Shown here: piece by piece, positions 24,416 to 35,827 of the stretch
How the letters are laid out: each line of letters begins with the position of its first letter
Position numbering within the stretch: position 1 is the first letter of the stretch
Source: Viridothelium virens
Lineage: Eukaryota; Ascomycota; Dothideomycetes; Trypetheliales; Trypetheliaceae
Assembly (NCBI GenBank): GCA_010094025.1
Contig: ML991824.1
Span: 62,001-126,000 of the forward strand
Length of the DNA: 64,000 nt
Direction: 5' to 3'
Notes under the pieces: model-generated
Told to the model about the DNA's origin: nothing
Seen by the model: the letters and a program-made list of their open reading frames with translations, nothing else
The model's database searches: none
Made by a program: the position numbers and the translations under genes

Positions 24416-25532
24416 ACTGTCAGCGTAGAGAGTGATGGTATGGCTTCTCGGGAGATGTTACCGATGCCTGAGCAAGAGCGAAGCGCAATCTTAGGTTATC
24501 ACTTTCTCGATTGGACGGTATTAGGTTCTGGAGACGTCCCAAGGAAATGCAGACCCGATGTGATGTGCACATCATCTTCCCTCATGCGTGTGAGGACGTT
24601 TCGCTGTTACTCATGGCAACCTCAACACAACCACCAAATCCATGGTTCGAAAATATCGCGTTCGCCACACCGCCCCTCAAGACCAAGATATACAAATATT
24701 TATGTTCCCACAAATGGTTCGATGGCGTTTGAACGAATCTCAAGGGTTAAATTCAACACACTAACGACCCAAAACGGAAAGGGAGTTAAAGGGGCAACCT
24801 GAGAAAAAGCCTTCGAGCAGGCTGCGTTTCGCCGGAATTCTGTCGAGTCCTGATTTTCGACCAGGTAATGATCGCGACATCAGATTGCCGGCCTGTGAGA
24901 TCCTGAGCAGTATGTACGGAAACTTGTACTATGCAATTTGTATGTAAGCTATCCGATCCGAGTATCGACTCGAGACTGCCATCGCTCATGGCGCCCAGCA
25001 CGCAAAGTACATTTACAGTCAGAGCTCAGTCCTTTCGGCAGAAAGTGTGGAAGACGCTATGCAAGCATGATACACTTCACGCATCAAGGTATACAACTGC
25101 AGAAGCGCAGCTACCTTAAGTTGAAGGGACTCGAAGGTCAGGCAGAGGGTAGGCAGAGGCTTGGTTGTTCCAACGTTTCAGGTTCTTAATCAGTGCCAAA
25201 TGTTCCGACAAACTCTGTCTCCTGGCTCAGGGACACATGACATGGTGATTCCCATGAAGGACAACGCATTTGCTCAATTTCAGATGCGTCCTAGCCTCGA
25301 ATTTCGACAGTTGAAACGATTATTCGACGTTCGTACCACTAGACTCCAAATACTAAGTTGCGGCAGGCATTATGCCAATAGCTATGTAGCCCAGTTCAGA
25401 AGAGACGACAAGATTACACAAGATCGAAGACGAGTCAGGACCATTCACATTCAATCTCAGAGAAGTATAATCTCGAGTCAAGCTGGGAAGTTCCTCGGTG
25501 AATTTACTATTTTATCAAGTGAATGAGATATT
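24416..25532. other. Intergenic, no gene seen
   Basis: About 1.1 kb upstream of the second ankyrin gene. Short open frames up to 121 codons are present, without recognisable domains. Confidence 0.5.
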
Positions 25533-27636
25533 GGCAAGGATTCGAGATCATTTACGCTGCTAGACCATGCTGAGTCGGCATGGAGACTCATGGCGTGTTG
25601 GTCAACGAGAGCGCCTTGTTGGCTCAGAGAACGACGCCATGTCATTGAGCTTCAGAAAGGCCTGAAAGTCACTCGAGAGGACTTGACGCTAACTTTGGGG
25701 GCAAACGGACGGTAAGCCATTGAATAAGGGGTCACAGGACTTTGCTGACGCTACTCAAGTGCTTCCACAAGCAAACTTGTAGTCGAACTCCGTTCTTTAT
25801 CTGAACGTTTTACTGCTCATCAACAGTAATTGTCAAGGACAGCATATTTTTCTGCATACACTGCTGAATCAGTAGTTGATCTAGCACGGAGGTTTGCCAT
25901 CATCGAAGAGAATTTCAAAATATCAGATACTCTGAAACAACACCCATCGTCTGTTATGGCTATGGTGCAGAAGATTTTACATCAAGAGAACCCCAATGAG
26001 ACGTCGCAAACAGTCTCTACTGTCAATACAACTACAGAGATACGAGGGGATGAGGAGACCATCGCGCCTCAAGTAAGCGGGCGACTGAAATGGATTGACA
26101 CCTGCTGGTCGGGCTGTCCTTGCAACTGCCATGGAAAATATCAATTTTCAACACCTGCGGTGCTTGAGAGAACTGCCGGTCGCTTGTTCTACGGCTACGC
26201 TGGCCGTCGCAGCCTTCATACAACCTGCGATGTGCCAAATTGCCGCGAGCAAGCCACGAAAGAATCAAAATTTACCTACTTCTTCCCCAGGTGGTTCATG
26301 CAACAAGCTGTCTTGATCTCATTCGGGATTGATGCCCTTGGATCTCCTTCTTTCGACCTTAGCACGCGCCGCGTCGTTGGTGAACGAAGCGATATCTTCA
26401 CCCTTAGCAGACAGGGGGATATTCAAGGAATCCGGCAACTATTCAGTCGTCGAGTCGCTTCACCAAGCGATGTGCACTGCTGGGGCCACTGGGGGCCACT
26501 TCACTATGCTGTCGATCATGGGCAAGTGGAAACTTGTCGACTGCTACTCGAAAATGGTGCAGATCCAGAGTGGGAGGATCGATTTGGAACGTAAGCACAC
26601 TTGTTCCCTGCGCTGTTGACCGAGCTGACAACCATCCAGATCTCCCGTCGAGGTAGCATGGCGTAATATCTTGCGGCTCAAGGCTGATCCTGAGACAGCG
26701 AAAACCTTCTCTATCATATTTCCGGGAGCCAATTTCCTTCAGACTCGCGACTTCACGCGGATCCACAAATTAGTCCTCAATTTAGAAGAAGGTGACCTTG
26801 AGAAAGCCATTCTTCCTGGACGGCATCACCTCGACGCTCGTGACCTCGATGGCTGGACACCAACACATTGGGCCACACGTCGTGGCGCGTCGAGCAGCCT
26901 CTCTATTCTTCTTCGACACGGCGCTAACCCTCTGCTTACTGATGACACCGAGAAGCGCACAGCACTCCACTTCGCCGCCTTCAGCAACTCCGTTCCCTGT
27001 CTCCAGATTCTGCTTGCATACCAATTTAATGGCAGCGTTCTCGACATCAACGCTCGTGACGCCTACGGCTGTACTCCTTTGCGCTGCGCAGCCGAGGAAA
27101 ACGCCGTGGCCGCCGTCACGTATCTCCTAACCTCCGGTGCAAATCTAGATATCCCTAGCGTTACAGGAGACTCCCCCGTTTCATACGTGGTGGGTATCAA
27201 TTGTCACGAGGCAATCACACAGCTTCTCAATGCAGGCGCGAATCATCTCGCGCTAAACGACGATCGCAACTCCATTCTCCATTTTGCAGCCCCTCAAGCT
27301 GATGTACGCACCCTCGCACTCCTTGCCCGGGCCCGCCTGCGAGGTCTTGATCTCGAGGCGAAGAATGCGGATGGCCTCACGGCGTCAGAAATCGCCGAAC
27401 AACGCGTTAGAGCCCCTTCGGGCTTTATGGAGAGCTGGACGCATCTGATGATGAGTATTGTTAAGCTTGAGGGTTCGACGAGCGGAGCTACCAGTGGTGA
27501 TAAGGATTGGCAGAGCTTTAGTGAGGCGAGTTGGTATAAGGCTGAGTCGGCGGCCGAGGAGGATGTAATGGGTTCCATACATGAGATGATGGAGGGTGCA
27601 ATGGGCGAGGGAGGGAAGGGAGAGCAAGGAAGATGA
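25533..27636 (+). CDS. Ankyrin-repeat protein with Cys-rich N-terminal motif (5' end unresolved)
   Basis: The supported part is 25830-26590 joined to 26640-27636 (49-nt intron, GTAAGC donor), giving DRFGTSPVEVAW across the junction. It carries a Cys-rich motif (CWSGCPCNCHG...), seen before ankyrin repeats in fungal proteins, then ankyrin repeats (WGPLHYAVDHGQVETC, GWTPTHWATRRG, RTALHFAAF, YGCTPLRCAAEENA). The tail is acidic and Met-rich. The first in-frame ATG is at 25956, which seems too late. Upstream, 25533-25826 reads as coherent exon sequence with an intron near 25710, but it ends in an in-frame TAA at 25827-25829. Either the start lies downstream, or splicing there is unusual, or the gene carries a nonsense change (CAA to TAA, the C-to-T type made by RIP). 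Confidence 0.7.
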
Positions 27637-27660
27637 CCGACTGCCCATTCGTAATGAGTT

Positions 27661-27732
27661 CTAGCAACAGATCGCTTAACAGGCCTAGCAACAGGTCGCT
27701 TAATAGACTTAGCAACAGATCAAGCAATAGCG
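27661..27732. repeat. Three-unit 24-bp tandem repeat
   Basis: Three head-to-tail 24-bp units (CTAGCAACAGATCGCTTAAC and similar) start 24 bp after the ankyrin gene stop. Units 1 and 2 differ at a few positions; unit 3 has diverged in its second half. Confidence 0.8.
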
Positions 27733-29630
27733 AGGCGTCGACTGGATGCCTCTCAGATTTTGGTCAGCAACCTGTACCTTTGGCGTGCCATGGATACGAA
27801 TATCGTGAACTGGTGGAACGAAGTCGACAGTGAACAAAAAACGGAACGGTGAAGAGTGAGGACCCCAGACCAAAAAAAGAAGAGTACAAGGAATATTATG
27901 TAACATGTGATGGGACAAGCGGATCAACAGGCAAGTAAAGGCCTCGAAGGAGTTTGTTTTAAAGTACTCTGACGGTAGAACGAAAGATGGGTTTGATGAC
28001 CTTTGGATGGTTGTACAGATTAAACGTGTGAAGACTAATCGTAGGCAGCGTTGTGGCGTAGTGTGGAGCTTCTCTAAGCGTAGCAGAAGTTAATGCCTAT
28101 TCTATTGGCGTAGAGTTATGGCATTCGGCCTTGCTTAATTATGTCCGTATGCACCCCGTTCCAACCACTGAATATGTGGATCAGTGTTAGTACACGGAGT
28201 GCTCCGTATTCTCTACAAAAGCGGCGAAGGATCTTTCCCAATTGAAAAGCCAGTACCCTGTAGTTTAATCTTATTATGGTGACCTGGATTAGTCAACATT
28301 TTGACTGTTTATCAATGCTGCAACACTTTAAAGTCATCGCCCTTCGATATGAGTTTCCTGTAGCAGCTATTATCAGTAATCTGAGAACCACTCTTTCCTC
28401 TCGGTTCTACTATCCTGTTCCCTACACCATAAGACGAGAGCTCTTTCTTGGAAATTGCCAGCTTATGCAATGATACGATGGATTCATGTTTCATATCCCC
28501 CGTGTTGATTGGAAATAAACATCGATGTCCTTCGTTCCAGGATCAACAACAACAAGCATGATCGTGATCATGTAGCCTTTTCATGGATCACCTTGCTTGA
28601 TTTCCTGATCAAAGTTCTAGTAGCTTTCCGCGAAATTGATCTTGGAGGGCAGCTTGAGACTCGAGAAGTCAACTTTCGGGCTCGTTATTGCCACAATAGG
28701 GCAAGACCTCGATTATTAAGATCACGTAATCGTCTCACTCAATGCGAAGCCGAGCTGCGAGAGACTACTCCGTAGCAAGCTAAGCACTATCACCATCGGC
28801 GTTCGCTTCGCAGCCGAATCAGGGGTTTCTTAAAATAAGCCGCCAGAAGAAATCATGCAAGATGCAACCCCCACATTCTCATGACCGGTACCCGTCTGTC
28901 GGATACTTGGGCGCGTCAGAGTCACCTTCGCAGGATTCGGAAGGCGGGTATGGAAGCAGTGCCAGGTTGAGGTCTCATCGCAAGGCAACTTCATAGGTTC
29001 ACGCGTGTCCATGCGATGAGGTGGCTTCGCCGTGTCGATTCAGAGGGGACCCCTGTTAAGAGGAGACCTGCAGTAGTTGTCGCTCGAGAGACAAAGTGGC
29101 CAGGACAGCATGAAGGCCGAAAATCCGGGGTGTCATTAGTAAGTAGTCGGAGTTATGCGGATGCAACGCCGAGAGCGATAGCTTCGGCTTCACGGACGAG
29201 AGGCGCAGGAACAGTGTTAGGAAGGTATTGCAGAGCATGAGTTGATCTGGTCTGACCCCAAAGGTTGGGACGTTGGGATTTTGCCATTGAAGGCGTGGTA
29301 TTATAAGCGAGACATCAAAGAAGTACACAAGTCACCAATAGGTGAACAGACTGTGCCAACAGCACCTTGGCGCCCATTGTATTTCCGTAAGCCGTCGTGC
29401 ACACATAAGTCACTAGAATAGTAGAATCGCAAAACATCATCAAGTCGAAAAAGAAAATCTTCAAATCGAATGGTACACCACTTTTTGAAAACATTGGTTG
29501 ATCTCTCACCGCTGTTTCGCCGAAGGGATCTCCACGTTCTTCGTTGCGTTCGAGGAGAGCCGTCGTGATCTACGAGCTATTCGGCACAAGTTGTTCAATC
29601 AGTTACATGTGCAAGATACAATAACGGAGA
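27733..29630. other. Gene-free spacer
   Basis: About 1.9 kb. Short frames only (up to 90 codons), none with domain, signal peptide or splice support. Confidence 0.5.
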
Positions 29631-30516
29631 CTATGTTGATGGCATTTCCCTTGCAAGTGCCTGCTGGGCAGTAGCTCGAATATTGCCAACTCGATCCATG
29701 GAAGAGGCGTGTTTCTGTCGCGGCGCTTGATTTGCGGGCGTGAAGTCCTGTGAGGTCACGGCGGCGTACCGTGCTTCCTCGTGGTGATGATTATCGCGAG
29801 CATCAGCATCCTTCATGGGTGCATCGCGAGTAGCTTGCTGTAATTGAGCTATGGCTGAGTTGGCTGGTGGTGCAGCTACCTGCTGCGCTCGACGTTGCGC
29901 TTCAGCTGCCTCGGCCTGGACTTGAGCCTGCGCGGCTTGCGCTTGTAGATGTTGGGCCGATACTTCGGCTTCGCGGGCGGAACGAGGATTGGAGAGCTCG
30001 ATATTGGCTGGTGGTTGTGGGTAATCGCCCTGAGATTCTAATAGGCGGGATTGAAGGTTGATGATGTAGTCACGCAGTTGGTAGTTCTCGGCTTGGATGG
30101 CACGATAACTCTCCTTCAGGGCGTCCGACTCCTTGACCCGCTCTTCTAATTGCTTGATGTATCCCTCCTTACGTTGCCGAAATGCTCGCTATACGTCTTG
30201 TTAGTTTTTCGACTGGGCGCAACATGCATCACCAAATGATACGAGGACAGACCTGGGCTGCTCTATTCTGCGCTGCGCGCTTGGATGTCGATAGCTCTCT
30301 CTTGCCCTTTCTTGACGCATCTGCAGCATCGTCTCCTCCACTGTCGCCTGAGGCCATTGTGTACCCTGCTCCTGAGATTGCGGGGTCAATTTGATTCTCG
30401 TTGGGACTTGCGGAAGCGGCAGGGCGCATTTCAGGGGGAGGCACTATTCCTGCAGAATGCGATTGAGCAGCGAGAAGGTGCTCTCGCAGGCCTGGGTCCG
30501 CAGTTAATAGAGGCAT
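29631..30516 (-). CDS. bZIP transcription factor, KapC/AP-1-like
   Basis: Nuclear DNA-binding regulator of the fungal KapC type. Exons are 30253-30516 and 29631-30188 (273 aa), with a 64-nt intron (GTCTGT donor, GTATAG acceptor) splitting the basic region exactly as KRAAQNRAAQ|RAFRQRK. The leucine zipper follows (GYIKQLEERVKESDAL...AENYQLRDYI). Next comes LQSRLLESQGDYPQPP, close to the KapC consensus, then an Ala/Gln-rich tail with further coiled-coil potential. The N-terminus begins MPLLTADPGLREHLLAAQ; a stop lies upstream in the same frame, which supports this ATG. The GC-rich 1.3 kb upstream probably holds its promoter and leader. Confidence 0.9.
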
Positions 30517-31876
30517 TGGTGGCGACGGAAAGCAAGATCAATTGGGGGAAGTGATGGCGGGTACGGTCTTGCACATACTCGTTTCAATATCATTGTTTTT
30601 CTAAGATATGTACAGTCAGCAGCCGTGATGTGCAACAAGACCATAGCGAAAGTGCTTACCTGAGCACTCTGCGCCATGTTATGGAGATGATTAGAAGGAG
30701 TTAGGCGGTCAGCACTCTGCCCAAAGGCAAGCATGCGGCCGACACTCCGAAAGGTCTTCAAACAGTGGAGTTTAGCTGGTTCGGTCTACAATTTTCTCCG
30801 AATCACTGGTGCGATAGTCGTGAGAGTTTTTAGCGCTGCTGGACAGGTCGCATGACAAACTGGGGGCGATGGGCGGTTTCGTGGGGTTTAAAACCAAGGA
30901 TAATCGGATTTGTGATCCACAACAGGAATTAAGAGAGGGCCTACGACGCACGGTTAGCCGTGGCATTGAAAGCGCCATGCTCGACATTAAGCTCGGAGAG
31001 AATTCGGGAGACTGGATTGAGCTTTGGTGGCAATGGCCCTGGCAATGATGCTGATGTTGAAAAGCGTGGACGCTGAGGGATGCTTTGACACTTGCCTTGC
31101 TTCTACGTTGCGCGACTGAGCCGAGTCTCGATAAGAACTGAGTCATCAGTGGTGACTTAATAAGCGAGTTGGGGAGGTTGGCGGGCGCGGCGGCCTTTTG
31201 TAACTGCCACCCCTGGCCCGGGTCGTGACTGCCATGACCTGCTTCCATCGCCGATGCGGCCCTCACCCTCTCTGTACATTCCCGACAATCAGTGGCCCCT
31301 CTCAGCTTAGAGGGCGTAAAGGCGGCAGTCGCCAGCATTGCCCAAAAAGAAATCTCCATGCCCTCCCGACTTTCCGGTGGCACGGTCAGCACGGCTTACC
31401 CAGGCAATCACAGTCGATGCGAGCTCCGGGTCTTGGTAAGCAATTTGTCCTGCCTTGCACCCTTGCTCCGCCCACACCTTCCGCCGCGGGGGTTCAGAGA
31501 ATCCTGCTACAGTATATATTCTCGCACGCCTCTAGAGCGTTTGAATTTTTGATGATGCAAGCATTTGGACCTTCTGTAGCAGGGACACTTTAGCGTGTAA
31601 ATGATTACGTAGTCTCTGGTCAACGTTGTTCTGTCGTTCTGCATTGACAAGATCGATGGCGTCAGCATCACGTTTACCACATTAAGCTAGCGGGAGTATC
31701 AACTTTCCTTTGCCGCAAAATAATACGCGCCGTAAAGGCCGATAAACGCGGACTAAGCTCCCGATATCTTTGCCCGAACGAGACGAAGTACTGCTGTACG
31801 GAGCTCTGCGGACTGACCAAAATTAACGTGAATCGTTTTTCCTCTACTTCGCTTATCGCTTTCTGAGATCCCCCAC
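30517..31876. promoter_or_regulatory. Upstream region between kapC-like and PCD genes
   Basis: 1.36 kb between divergent genes. A 206-codon minus-strand frame (30772-31392) is Ser/Pro/His-rich with no domain and is more likely leader or promoter sequence than a gene. Confidence 0.45.
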
Positions 31877-32585
31877 ATGCCAACGGTCTTATCAAGAGGC
31901 TCGCAGATCTTGCGGCCGCTTCATCGAGCCAGCTTCAAGCAATCTCGCTCGCCTCCCTTCTGTTGGAAACAGCTCTTGAGCATGAGCACCAACCCAGAGC
32001 CCCTCTTCTCGGAGGGAGAGGATCACGAGCAGCTGTCAAATGATGCCGCGGCACTGTTGGCTGACGGCGAGTGGACGCTAAGTCATGACCGAAAAGGCAT
32101 CGAAAGACGATTCCAGTTTAAAACATTCAACAAAACTTGGGTCCGTAGACACGATCTCATTTCAATACTCTTGTCACACACCCTTTTCTCGCTGTAGAGC
32201 ATCTTCTTCATGTTATCTTATGCGTAAACCTGATACAGAGCTCCAGGAGTTCATGAATCTTGTTGCCGCTGATTGTAAAAAGATGAAGCATCATCCGGAA
32301 TGGTCAAACGTATGTAGTCCACGTTCACAATTTGTTCCAGTTCACTACGCTGAAGGAAACCTGACCGAATCTGCAATGCAGATCTACAACAAGGCACACA
32401 TCCGTTGGACGACCCACAGTCCCATCGGCCTCTCTGCGAAAGATATTCACATGGCACGCGTATGCAACGCCCATGCCGAAACTCTGGGAGCACTTCCCAT
32501 TCCACAAGAGACCGAAGCAGGGTCTTCAGCAACTCCTGGACTCGAGGCTGGTGACTGCTGCGTTCCCAAGGGAACCAATCCATAA
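31877..32585 (+). CDS. Pterin-4a-carbinolamine dehydratase
   Basis: Dehydrates 4a-hydroxytetrahydropterin in pterin recycling; members of the family can also moonlight as transcription co-factors. Exons are 31877-32140, 32247-32309 and 32382-32585. The joins give TFNKTWEFMNLVAADCKKMK, then HHPEWSNIYNKAHIRWTTH. The conserved HHPEW motif and the ...THSPIGLSAKDIHMA stretch complete the active site region. Two in-frame starts are possible. The ATG at 31982 (MSTNPEPLF) gives 141 aa. The ATG at 31877 adds 35 residues rich in Arg, Ser and hydrophobics, with few acids, which looks like a mitochondrial presequence. The C-terminus ends with a short Cys-Cys tail. Confidence 0.88.
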
Positions 32586-35500
32586 GATCTTTTTAGTCAT
32601 TGTCACTCTTTGGACTCACCCTTTCCAAAGATTTCCACGTATATTGCTCCTTTGAAGAGCTGGTATAATCAGGAGGGCAAGGTTGCGTAAAATCCTCGGA
32701 AATGATACTCCAAAAGGCCCTAAGTCCTGGCCAATGTTGGCAAGAACTTCATGGTCACGGCAAAGAAAAATTAGCAGTGCTACACGCGTGTCCAGATTCA
32801 CGGTACGCTATTCTTCACGGATATGATTTTTACGAGTCAGTTGATTCCGGAGAGGAATGCCGTGTGGTGTTGCTTCTCCTCCCGACCCTGCTGTTGCTTA
32901 AGTTGGTGTTTCCATTCATGACTCTATCGGAATACTTAACAAGGACCAACTTCACTCGTGCAAATATGTTCTGGACATCATGCGTGTAGTGTAGCAACGC
33001 TGCAGATTATACAGCGAGATTGCTTAGGCATACGCACCATTTGTCCATCAAACGCCGAGAGTATCCCGACGTCGTCCGGGAAATGTCCATCGGCCACACC
33101 TCGGAGCTCAAGAGTAGACTCGAAATGTATGAAGCCATTTTGATCCCTTGGAGTGATTGTGCTCCTGTTGCTTCTGTCCCTTTACTTTTCTTGAGGTCAC
33201 GGATCGGCGCACTCTTCATTTTGCCCAGGTCACGCTGGTCTTCGTGTGCCAGGTGGACTGGGGGTTCTCATGATTCTGGACGGGCAAAACTTCAGATTGT
33301 GCATCTAAAACTTTGTAAGATGTCTACTCTGTATATATTCTGAAATACTAGCTTTTCAATCGAATCATCTATTTATCGAGCTGTCTAGCGATATTAAAAA
33401 TTATGTCCAGGAGTGTCTTAAACATAACTGTGAACGATGCACTGATGGTCGAAGTGGCCCTTGGAATGCCTACACAGCATTCCTCGCTGAGCAACTAGGT
33501 AATCCTGTTATCATCTTCTCTGCTCAATATATTTGACAACGGTTCGTTCGGGATCCTCTTTCTTCTGTATAGGTTGCGACGAACAGTCTCACGCCCTATC
33601 AAAGCCGTAGGTTGTCTCTACCGTCTATTTGCATGCCTTAAGGAGGTTTCCAGCACAAGTCCGACAGAAGGAAGCTATCGTGGCGTCTCAATTTGCATCC
33701 ACATACGTTCTTGCAGATCTTCCCAAAAAGTTCAGCAACTGTGTCCTCTTTTCGCAGTTCTAACTTGCTCTCAATCTTGTGAATTGTTGAAGGAAGTACA
33801 TTTTAAAAGCCTGTTACAAGCTCACGGCCGGTCTTATGGGGAACCCACCGTATTCCTAGTTCTGGTTTGCAAGTCCGAAGAGAACCTGCCCCACATTGTC
33901 GTCAGAAGATTCAGAGTTTGAAGAACCTTGGTTGCTTCTGTGACTACCGGCTTTTGCAAAGCTCCTTTGACGATTTTTTACTCTAGCTCGCTTTTGCCTC
34001 CTCTTCGACTTTAGCCACAAGTCTTGGGAAGGTCTGTATCAAGGCGCTTGCAGTTGTTCGAAGATCAAGTGAGGTGGGTCTTTGCCCAGTCGCTAGGACC
34101 AATGGAATTCATCATTGTTTCAGTGTTTGGACCAGAAGCTTTTTCAATTCCCTGCTTTCAACCGTAGCGATCGCCTTCGGAAATTTTCCGCTATGATTAC
34201 CTGCGTTAGTATCGGCTCCCCGGGTATATCATGGAGGCTCGGATCTTGGCGATAGGTGTACACAAGAGCCATGTAGCTCGTACACATAGTTACCTTTTTG
34301 ATTGCACAGAGTAACAAAATGCACTTGTGCAAGTTGATGGTATCGGAGGAGTAGAATTAGATAGAGGCTGAGGCTGAGGCTGTGTTTCCCGGCTTTTGTG
34401 GAGAACGAGCTCGGCTACTGTAGGTACGTCATGCCTGCCCCTGCAACCTCGATTTTTCGTCCCTAACTGTAAATCTTTGGCTTCTTCTAGCTTTTCATAA
34501 AGTTAACGCCAGCACTGTAAGTGCGTGTTCTACAGTGATTCGACACATGGAGTGCCGGTCAAAGGATCCTGGCTTCTAGAACTTTGTGAGGCAAGCACAT
34601 TTTGTTCTCTGCACGGGAAATTCATGAGCAGCAACCAGGATCTTGCTCCAACTTTTCCCATATCGTCCATGGGCGAGCTCTATTCGACTGCTCCAATTGG
34701 GTGAGGCAGCTCCATCATTTGTCAATCGCACCTTGCTCCTTGACTACCAATAATCTGTTCTCTTGTGCAGAGTTCCATCCGGCACGGACTCCACGGCGTA
34801 GTCCCAGCATCCAAGGTCACACGGACTGAAAGATTGTTTATCCGTCCAAACAAAGAGCCGGCGTGAATGAAGGGTCCCAAGTCCCTGCATTCTGAGCTTC
34901 CTCTCGGAGAATCTCCAGTCGCTGCAGCTTGTCAAGTGAACAGGTACTGCGGCCTAAACGCAGGGCATTGTTGCAGCGCTAAACCCTGCTTTAATCCTGA
35001 CCCCTTGGCAAGGCTGCTGCTGACCTAGAGTACCCCAGATTTTCTGCTCCAAGCCCCTCGCCCCTACCAGAGCGCGGGGTCATCGTGGACGCGGGGCCAT
35101 TTGAATAGATTATTTTCATCTATATGTAGACCAGGATGGCTAGCGTGAGGCTTGGCGGATGGGGTAATAGTTTGAATATCCGTCCAGTAAAGGTGAGGGT
35201 ACACTCCTAGTTTTCGGCCCGCGCCGAATGTTAGCAGCGGTGTTTGTTTCATTGCTTCCCACTTTTATCCTTAATTTCTATGGAATATCACAGCGGTAAG
35301 AAGAAGCCTCGGCAGCATCAGTCTTCTTCACCCAGCGCTGTCTGGGTTACTGGAGCAGGTCTTCGAAGCCAGAGCTAGGTAAGCTATTCCCATTTTCGTG
35401 ATAGTATAGGCTATGTGAAGATCAGCAGGGGAATATAAAGGGTCTTCGCGTCTTGGCTATTCTCCCGCAAATGAAAATAACCGAAAAGCGTTACTGTCAA

Positions 35501-35744
35501 CAGTGCTGCAGGGTCTGGCTTGGCGGAAAACAGCCGAGAGATCAAGATTCGGTTCAGCGATATTGCAGGTGACCCTGATTCATCTCTCTAGGAACCATGG
35601 ATATTTGCCTGATAATCAAATCCCGCATGCAATGTTGATTTGCATTGGCCCCTCAATAATGCTGGTACCATTCAGCCAAATCACAATTAGGCTTCCCCAA
35701 GTTCGGAGGGCGCTCCTGTGCCCCATGCGAAGTCAATCCCAAAA
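32586..35744. other. Long gene-free stretch upstream of the cellulase
   Basis: About 3.2 kb without a supportable gene; the longest frames are 107 and 115 codons. Near the cellulase side there are matches to the CreA consensus SYGGRG: CCCCAG (reverse form) at 35034-35039, GCGGGG at 35074-35079 and GCGGGG at 35091-35096, roughly 740-790 bp before the ATG. A three-copy GAGGCT run lies at about 34364-34381. Confidence 0.5.
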
Positions 35745-35750
35745 TATATA
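35745..35750 (+). promoter_or_regulatory. TATA box of the GH7 gene
   Basis: TATATA followed by AG lies about 80 bp before the cellulase ATG, a normal distance for a highly expressed, induced fungal gene. Confidence 0.6.
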
Positions 35751-35827
35751 AGATCTCAGGTTGGCGTTTCGAATCTTGGCTTCATCAGACCATTCTCTAC
35801 AGAATTCGATCGTTTCAATCCTTCAAG

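Noticed and set aside
30772-31392. 206-codon minus-strand frame upstream of the bZIP gene
   Set aside because: Low-complexity Ser/Pro/His text in a probable promoter or leader; no domain or splice sites.
33020-33921. Two plus-strand frames of 107 and 115 codons
   Set aside because: No domain or conserved pattern; a nearby Cys-containing run around 33370-33540 is also too short to support.
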